A stretch of DNA of 48,747 nucleotides from Pseudomonadota bacterium (GTDB lineage Bacteria; Chloroflexota; UBA6077; JAJPHF01), in assembly GCA_021325365.1 (NCBI GenBank), contig JAJPHF010000096.1, positions 1-48,747 on the forward strand, in the 5' to 3' direction. This document shows positions 43,497 through 48,747 of the stretch, piece after piece. The translations under genes and the position numbers were made by a program. Each line of letters begins with the position of its first letter. Position 1 is the first letter of the stretch. The notes under the pieces are model-generated. The model saw nothing but the letters and a program-made list of their open reading frames with translations, did no database searches and was not told the origin of the DNA.

Positions 43497-43712
43497 AATG
43501 AACTGGTAGGCGTTCGCCCCCCTGGACCGCCAGTACAGCAACGCGCCCGCAACACCATGGGGCAATCCCGCCACACGCCTGCTCAGGCCCGCCCGGTACG
43601 CTTGGAAGCGGGCCACCGCGCGCGACCACGCCGCCGCCGGCGAGGCTGGCGCAGCGCGCCCCTGGCCCGCTTCCAAGGTTGTGCGAGCGCCGGCGCACGG
43701 CGCGGAGTATCG

Positions 43713-44132
43713 ATGACGAGTCAACAGGCGGGAGCCGCCCGGCCGGCCGTCGCGCTCGTGTGCGGCGAGCCGCGCCTGCGCCGCATCCTGCGCCTCGCCC
43801 TGGAGCGCGAGGGCTACGCGGTGCTGGATTACGCCGACGGGGCGTGGGCTGGACCCGCGCCCGCGCCCGTTGCTGCGGTCGTGGACCTGGACAGCTTGTG
43901 GCTCTGCCCTACCGCGGTGGAGCAGCTTGGCGCCCACGGCGCGCCAGATGGGCTGCCAGCGCTCTTCATCTCGGTCTACCCCGCGGAGCCGGAGCGGCTG
44001 GCTCGCAACGCTCCCAGCGACTACCTGCAGCCCCCCTTCCCCGCCGACGACGTGGCGGTGCGCCTGGCGGCCTTGCTGAGCCAGCCCGGCGAGCCGCCCT
44101 GTGCCGCGCCTTCTCGTGGCTCGCCCGCGTGA
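43713..44132 (+). CDS. degenerate response-regulator receiver domain protein
   Basis: 139 residues, a lone receiver-like fold (VALVCGEPRLRRILRLALEREGYAVL). An Asp at the phosphorylation position is kept (AAVVDLDSLW) but the acidic pair at the N-terminus is reduced to one Glu and the conserved Lys is Gln (YLQPPFP), so it likely does not signal by normal phosphorylation. ATG 43713 has GGAG six bases upstream. Its stop overlaps the start of the histidine kinase gene, so they are translated together. It may be a pseudo-receiver tuning the kinase. Confidence 0.7.
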   Translation: MTSQQAGAARPAVALVCGEPRLRRILRLALEREGYAVLDYADGAWAGPAPAPVAAVVDLDSLWLCPTAVEQLGAHGAPDGLPALFISVYPAEPERLARNAPSDYLQPPFPADDVAVRLAALLSQPGEPPCAAPSRGSPA

Positions 44133-45622
44133 TGGGCGCGGCGAGCATCGCATGGGGCACGACCGCGTCGTACAATGGGGCCGCGCACGCCTTGTCGGTG
44201 GTTGCCGCGCAGTCCACGGCGGACGGAAGCACCTCCATGATGCTCGCCTTCGTGCGCGTGCTGCCGGTCGGGGTCGGGCTCGTCTTGCTGCTGCTGACGG
44301 CCGCCTGCTACTGGCAGATGCGCCGCCGCTACCTGCTGGTCTGGACGGTCGTCTGGGCCCTGGCCACGGTGTACTACTTTGCCCAGCTCCTCGTGGTCGC
44401 CTCGTCGCCCGAGATGACCTCCCGCGAGACCTTCGAGCGACTGGGCGTCGTGGCCACCAGCCTTGGCTGGGCGCGTGCCATCGGCATTTGGATCGGCGCG
44501 CGGGCCCTCGTCGGGCGCGGGTTCTCGCGGCGCGGCGCCATGGCGGTGCTCGTATTGTCCGTGGTGTGGGTCGTGCTGGCGACGCTAGTGATGGAGACGC
44601 GCTCCGCGGCGCTGCTGACTCGCACCAGCTATGGGCTGGCCTATCTCGCCGCGGCCGCCGTGCTGCTGCAGCACCGCCCCCGCACGACCACCGTCCTGTT
44701 CACGGCCGGCGCGCTGCTCTGTCTGGGCCTGCTGGGTGTGACAAACACCTGGCTGGTGATGGACGCCACCGGCAACATCGTCATCACCTGGCTGGCGAAC
44801 ACGCTGATGCTCACGGTCGGGCTGGGCGTGCTCGCGCGGGTGCTGGAGGAGGAGCGCGAGCTGGCGACGGCGCGCAGTCAGGAGCTGGCCACCGCCAACG
44901 CGCGGCTCGCCGAGCTGGACCGGCTGAAGTCGGACTTCGTGTCGATGGTCAGTCACGAGCTGCGCACGCCGCTGGGGCTCATCAAAGGCTACGTGGGCAC
45001 GCTGCTGCGCAAGGACGCGCCGCTTGACGACGAGACGCGTGAGGAGTTCCTCCAAGTCATCGACGAGGAGACCGACCGCCTGACCGAGCTGGTGACGAAC
45101 CTGCTCGACATGTCGCGCATCGAAGCCGGCACGCTGCGCATCGAGCGCCACCCGGTCCAGATGACCCGCCTGTTGGCCGACTGCGCCGAGCGGCAGCGCG
45201 CGCGCGAGCCCGGCCGCGCGCTGCAAGTCCAGATGCCCGCGAGCCTGCCCGCGGTGCTCGCCGACGAGCGGCGGGTCGCCCAGGTCGTGGACAATCTGCT
45301 GACCAACGCCACGCGCTATTCGCTCGAGCCCACGCCGATCCGGCTCGTCGCGCGCGCTGTGAGCGGCGATGTGGAGGTTCACGTGGTAGACGAGGGCATC
45401 GGCATCCCGGCGGACAAGCTCGACCAAGTATTCGAGAAGTTCTTCCGCGTGGACACCAGCGATACACGCCGCTTCGCCGGCACCGGCCTGGGGCTGGCGA
45501 TTTGTCGCGGCATCGTCCAGGCGCATGGCGGGCGAATCTGGGTACAGAGCACGCCGGGGCAGGGCAGCACGTTCGCTTTCACGATCCCCGCCTATCAGGA
45601 GTCTCCCCGTGAGCCAGACTGA
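44132..45622 (+). CDS. membrane sensor histidine kinase
   Basis: 496 residues: several N-terminal transmembrane segments (VLPVGVGLVLLLLTAACYW and five or so more), a coiled linker (ERELATARSQELATANARLA), the dimerisation/phosphorylation box FVSMVSHELRTPL with the His, and an ATPase domain with VDNLLTNATRYS, VDEGIGIP, FEKFFR and GTGLGLAICRGIV. ATG 44132 overlaps the receiver gene by one base; ATG 44238 is a shorter option. The sensed signal is unknown and probably perceived in the membrane. It is followed by its response regulator with a 14-bp overlap. Confidence 0.92.
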   Translation: MGAASIAWGTTASYNGAAHALSVVAAQSTADGSTSMMLAFVRVLPVGVGLVLLLLTAACYWQMRRRYLLVWTVVWALATVYYFAQLLVVASSPEMTSRETFERLGVVATSLGWARAIGIWIGARALVGRGFSRRGAMAVLVLSVVWVVLATLVMETRSAALLTRTSYGLAYLAAAAVLLQHRPRTTTVLFTAGALLCLGLLGVTNTWLVMDATGNIVITWLANTLMLTVGLGVLARVLEEERELATARSQELATANARLAELDRLKSDFVSMVSHELRTPLGLIKGYVGTLLRKDAPLDDETREEFLQVIDEETDRLTELVTNLLDMSRIEAGTLRIERHPVQMTRLLADCAERQRAREPGRALQVQMPASLPAVLADERRVAQVVDNLLTNATRYSLEPTPIRLVARAVSGDVEVHVVDEGIGIPADKLDQVFEKFFRVDTSDTRRFAGTGLGLAICRGIVQAHGGRIWVQSTPGQGSTFAFTIPAYQESPREPD

Positions 45623-46316
45623 CTCCCCCGACGCCACAATCCTGGTGGTGGATGATGAGCCGCGCTACGTCCGCTGGATCAGCGTGAACCTGCGCGCCTC
45701 TGGCTACCGGGTGCTGGCGGCCGCGGACGGCCAGACGGCGCTGGACCTGGCCGCGGGCGAGCGGCCGGACCTCGTGCTGCTCGACATCGGCCTGCCGGTG
45801 CTCAACGGGCTGGAGGTCTGCCGCCGCATCCGCGAGTTCTCTACCGTGCCGATCATCATGCTCACCGCGAAAGCCGCCGAGGCCGACAAGGTGGCGGGCC
45901 TCGACGCGGGCGCGGATGATTATCTGCCCAAGCCGTTCGGCCCGCCGGAGCTGATGGCGCGCGTGCGGGCCGTCCTGCGCCGCGCGCGCTACGCCGAGTC
46001 GCCCACCGCCGAGCCGATCTTCCAGCACGGCGACCTGGCGATCGACTTCGCCCGCCACGCGGTGAGCCGCGGCGGCGAGCCGGTCGACCTCACGCCCACC
46101 GAGTACAAGCTGCTCGTGCAGCTCGCCCGCCACGCGGGGCGCGTGCTCGTGCCCGCGGAGCTGCTCACGGCCGTCTGGGGCCCGGAGTACCGCGACGAGA
46201 CGCAGCACGTGCGCCTCTACGTCAGCCGCCTGCGCCGCAAGATCGAGCCCGATCCCGAGCAGCCCCGCTACGTGCTGACCAAGGCGGGCATCGGCTACCT
46301 GTTCGCCGCCGATTGA
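45609..46316 (+). CDS. OmpR/PhoB-type response regulator
   Basis: 235 residues. The receiver has ILVVDDEP, phospho-acceptor Asp in LVLLDIGLPVLNG, Thr in IIMLTAKA and Lys in DYLPKPF. The winged-helix DNA-binding domain has VDLTPTEYKLLVQLAR, TAVWGPEYRDETQHVRLYVSRLR and a closing YVLTKAGIGYLF. The GTG at 45609 overlaps the kinase end, so kinase and regulator form one unit. Its target promoters are unknown. Confidence 0.95.
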   Translation: MSQTDSPDATILVVDDEPRYVRWISVNLRASGYRVLAAADGQTALDLAAGERPDLVLLDIGLPVLNGLEVCRRIREFSTVPIIMLTAKAAEADKVAGLDAGADDYLPKPFGPPELMARVRAVLRRARYAESPTAEPIFQHGDLAIDFARHAVSRGGEPVDLTPTEYKLLVQLARHAGRVLVPAELLTAVWGPEYRDETQHVRLYVSRLRRKIEPDPEQPRYVLTKAGIGYLFAAD

Positions 46317-46477
46317 TCCCTCGGCGGCCGCTAGCTACACCGCTGCAACACGCCGGCCGCCGCTCGCTGCGCCGTGGTTACGAGCCCGGCCCTATGCTAG
46401 GCGCGGTAGCTCGATCCACGGTCCCGTCCGCTAGGGCCGTCCGCGGCCGGGGCCCTAGCCGAAAGGGCGCAGATGCC

Positions 46478-47164
46478 ATGATGCCGAGTGCGACTCCGAC
46501 GATAACCGCGGCCGCCGCAGACGAGCAGGCGCTGGTCGCCGCGCTGCGCCAGGGCGACGAGGCCGCCTTCGAGGCGCTTGTGGACCGCTATCACACCACG
46601 CTGGTCGCCGTGGCAATCCACTACGTGCGCGACCGCGCGGTGGCCGAGGAAGTGGCGCAGGAGACCTGGCTGGGCCTGCTCAAGGGGATCGACCGCTTCG
46701 AGGGGCGCGCATCGCTGAAGTCCTGGCTCTTCCAAATCCTTGTCAACCGCGCCAAGTCGCGGGGCGTGCGCGAGAGCCGCTCCGTGCCGCTGTCGGCGCT
46801 GCAGGACCCCGATGTGGATGGAGCGGATCCCGCCGTCGCGCCCGCTCGCTTCCTGCCCGCCGACCACCCGCGGTGGCCCGGCCACTGGGCCACGCCGCCG
46901 CAGCGCTGGGATCTCGAGCCCGAGGCGTCGCTGCTCTCCGGCGAGCTGCGCGGCTGGATCGAGCAGGCGATCGCGGCGTTGCCAGAGAGCCAGCGCCTCA
47001 TCATCACGCTGCGCGACGTGCAGGGCTGGTCACCCGAGGAAGTGTGCGAGAGCCTTGGGCTCAGCGACGGCAATCAGCGGGTGCTCCTGCACCGCGCACG
47101 CTCCCGTGTCCGGACGGCTCTCGAGGCGTACGTGAGCCCACGAGCAGAGCTCGGAATCGCTTAG
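46478..47164 (+). CDS. ECF-type RNA polymerase sigma factor
   Basis: 228 residues. The sigma-2 region reads AAFEALVDRYHTTLVAVAIHYV and AEEVAQETWLGLLKGI, the sigma-4 region ALPESQRLIITLRDVQGWS with LHRARSRVRTALEAY. An unusually long linker of about 60 residues lies between the two (near SVPLSALQDPDVDGADPAVA). The start is ATG 46478 (or 46481). Normally an anti-sigma gene follows directly; here an IS701-like element begins at the stop codon, and the only anti-sigma gene is 3 kb upstream (43055). Confidence 0.9.
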   Translation: MMPSATPTITAAAADEQALVAALRQGDEAAFEALVDRYHTTLVAVAIHYVRDRAVAEEVAQETWLGLLKGIDRFEGRASLKSWLFQILVNRAKSRGVRESRSVPLSALQDPDVDGADPAVAPARFLPADHPRWPGHWATPPQRWDLEPEASLLSGELRGWIEQAIAALPESQRLIITLRDVQGWSPEEVCESLGLSDGNQRVLLHRARSRVRTALEAYVSPRAELGIA

Positions 47165-48638
47165 CTTGCGATTTAACCCCGGCGGGCGGGGCGTGCTGGC
47201 ACGGTTGTGGCAGCGCGCCTGGTATGATGACGCTCGAACCGCTGGCCACCCTCGCCGTCTTCCGCCGCGAGCTGTACCGTGGTCTCGACCGGCGCGCGGA
47301 CGCGCTGTTCGAGCTGGCCGCCGCGCTGCTCACGGCCGATCCGATTGCTTCGCCCGCACACCTGAGCCTGGCGCGGGTCCACCGCCGCGGCTGGGGCAGT
47401 CTCTACGCCGCACTCGCCCGCGGTCGCATCGACGACGCGGGGCTGCGCGCCCTCCTCGGCCGTCACCCGCTGGCTGATGGACAGCCGATCTACGCGGTGG
47501 ATGCGAGCGTGTGGCCGCGCTGCGACGCCGAGACGAGCCCCAAGCGCGGCTACTACTAGCATCCCTCGCGCCATTCGGCTGGGCAGCCGATCGTCGCCGG
47601 CTGGGCGTACCAGTGGGGCGCTCAGCTCCGCTTCCGCCGGGATAGCTGGACGGCCCCGGTGGACGTGCGCCGGGTCCATCCCACCCATAACATCCATACG
47701 CTGGCGGCCGAACAGATCCGCGCAGTGCTCCGCCTGCAGCCACCCGGCGCTCCCGCGCCGCTGTTCGTCTTCGACGCGGGCTCTGATCCCGAGCAGCTCG
47801 TCCAAGAACTGGGCGACCTGCCCGTGGCCATCCTGGTGCGGCTGCGCCGCGACCGCTGCTTCTAGGCCGACCCGCCCGCCCAGCCGCCGGGCGGACGGCC
47901 GCGCCAGCATGGGGCCAAGTTCGCCTGCCGCGACGCGACGACCTGGCCGGAGCCGACGGCCGAGTACACCGTCGAAGCCGCGCAATACGGGCGGGTGCGT
48001 GTCCGCGCGTGGAGGGGGTTGCACGCCAAGCGGCAGAACCATCCCGGCCGCGGCACGCGCCGCACCAAGCCGGTCGTGCGGGGGATACTCGTCCTGGTCG
48101 AGGTGAGCCGCCTGCCGGCGAAGACGCGGGAGCCCCAGCAGCTCTGGCTGTGGTGGCACGGGCCGGGCACCCCCGACCTGAGCGTGCTGTGGCGCGCCTA
48201 CGTCCGCCGCTTCGACCTGGAGCATACGCTGCGGTTCGCCAAGCAGACTCTGAACTGGGTGCTGCCGCGGGTGCGCCACCCCGAGCAGGCCGACCGCTGG
48301 ACCGCGCTGCTGGTCGCCGCCTACACTGAACTCCGCTTGGCGCGGGCTTGTGTGGCCGACCAACGCCTGCCCTGGGAGCGGCGGCTGTACCCCGACCGCC
48401 TCACACCCTATCGGGTCCGTCGCGCCTTTTCCGCCCTCTTGCTCAGCCTGGGCACACCCGCGAGCCCACCAAAACCCTGTGGGCGTTCCCCAGGGCGGCC
48501 CAAGGGCCGCCGCTCGGGGCCGGCCAGACGCTATCCGGCCTTGAAGAAGACGGCTTGAGCACCACATCATTGGCTTCCAGCACGAGACGCCGCCACCTGC
48601 CCGGCGGCCGGCAACTCGCCTATGGGTTAAATCACAAG
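47165..48638 (+). mobile_element. IS701-like insertion sequence
   Basis: About 1,474 bp with imperfect terminal inverted repeats: CTTGCGATTTAACCC (47165-47179) and, reversed, CTTGTGATTTAACCC (48624-48638), 14 of 15 matching. GCTTAG flanks both ends (47159-47164 and 48638-48643); the exact border is uncertain by a base or two, but a short target duplication of the TTAG type is plausible. The left copy holds the stop codon of the sigma gene. Confidence 0.75.
47224..48558 (+). pseudogene. IS701-like DDE transposase with two in-frame amber stops
   Basis: A single frame of 444 codons with strong family features: RGLDRRADALFELAAALL, an Asp motif YAVDASVWPR, HPSRHSAGQPIVAGWAYQW, LFVFDAGSDPEQLVQEL and a C-terminal RRFDLEHTLRFAKQTLNW with the Glu. 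TAG occurs at 47557-47559 (after KRGYY) and 47863-47865 (after RRDRCF), both at places where related proteins have an aromatic residue, probably Tyr. No frameshift. Most likely inactivated by point mutations. Confidence 0.75.
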
Positions 48639-48649
48639 CTTAGAGCCTG

Positions 48650-48747
48650 TTATGAACCAAGGATGTGGATCAGGCGGTGAAGCATCAAGCAGGCAAAGGC
48701 AACGAAGGTCAAGCCTTCGACGGTCTCCGCCAAGCGCTCGTAATCAC
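48650..48747 (-). CDS. IS5-type transposase, C-terminal part (runs off the window)
   Basis: The minus-strand frame reads DYERLAETVEGLTFVAF, then ACLMLHRLIHILGS and stop, the typical end of IS5-group transposases (DYERL is near the catalytic Glu). The gene continues beyond 48747. The adjoining TAGAGCCTGTTATGAAC looks like the outer end of that element. It directly borders the IS701-like element. Confidence 0.8.
   Translation of the reverse strand, partial: DYERLAETVEGLTFVAFACLMLHRLIHILGS

Noticed and set aside
1887..48747. A composite transposon bounded by IS5-type copies at both window ends
   Set aside because: The two pieces are fragments in opposite orientation, 46 kb apart, with different parts preserved; no evidence that they moved the region together.
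1..48747. CRISPR array
   Set aside because: No regularly spaced repeats of 25-40 bp were seen anywhere; the repeats found are single pairs.

Overview
This is a high-GC (by eye about two thirds G+C) bacterial accessory region, probably from an uncultured soil or groundwater bacterium. Many substrate-binding lipoproteins have Pro/Ala/Ser-rich linkers after the lipobox, and UbiD, CaiB/BaiF, amidohydrolase-2, VOC and M24 families are all abundant. This fits Chloroflexota best, with Rokubacteria/Tectomicrobia-like lineages as alternatives. The taxon is an inference; there is no rRNA or ribosomal gene here.

Layout. 1-4.4 kb: a UbiD-type decarboxylase, then mobile-element debris (an IS5-type transposase fragment, and a large serine recombinase with a frameshift and a lost 3' end plus a decayed accessory gene). 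4.5-15.1 kb: a cupin, an amidohydrolase, two tandem family-1 solute-binding lipoproteins, a BNR-type beta-propeller, another amidohydrolase, a two-subunit Rieske ring-hydroxylating oxygenase and a second Rieske oxygenase on the opposite strand. 15.27-16.54 kb: an ISAs1-type insertion sequence with perfect 18-bp inverted repeats and a frameshifted transposase. 16.5-27.7 kb: a clear promoter, a bicupin, a Rieske ferredoxin, an M24 pita-bread protein without metal ligands, a complete NitT/TauT-type ABC transporter and a second bicupin. Facing it is a second set with an internally deleted binding protein, a VOC protein, a second NitT/TauT binding protein and a second metal-ligand-less M24 protein. 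28-35.5 kb: enoyl-CoA hydratase, amidohydrolase, VOC protein, a double-length CaiB/BaiF CoA-transferase whose two halves are joined by a repeat, an alpha/beta hydrolase and another binding lipoprotein. 35.5-36.6 kb: a gene-poor scar with a hydrolase remnant, the 3' half of a tRNA (anticodon CCU) and integrase-site-like repeats. 36.6-42.7 kb (minus strand): a haloacid dehalogenase, an OsmC-like gene with an in-frame UGA exactly at the catalytic Cys position, a small RiPP-precursor-like gene, an exported VOC protein, a small secreted protein, a GMC oxidoreductase and a zinc-ribbon membrane protein. 43-48.7 kb: a double zinc-finger anti-sigma factor, a degenerate receiver, a histidine kinase/response regulator pair, an ECF sigma factor, an IS701-like element inserted at the sigma stop codon (two in-frame stops in its transposase) and the edge of an IS5-type element.

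Taken together the genes suggest uptake and oxidative, decarboxylating breakdown of aromatic or other xenobiotic-like acids: ABC import, Rieske hydroxylation, cupin/VOC ring opening, amidohydrolase/UbiD decarboxylation, and CoA-linked degradation. No substrate can be named from sequence alone. The most notable observation is the putative selenoprotein OsmC at 37606-38136. Other notable items are the paired metal-less M24/NitT cassettes, the repeat-joined double CoA-transferase, the RiPP-like small gene, and the tRNA-derived integration scar.
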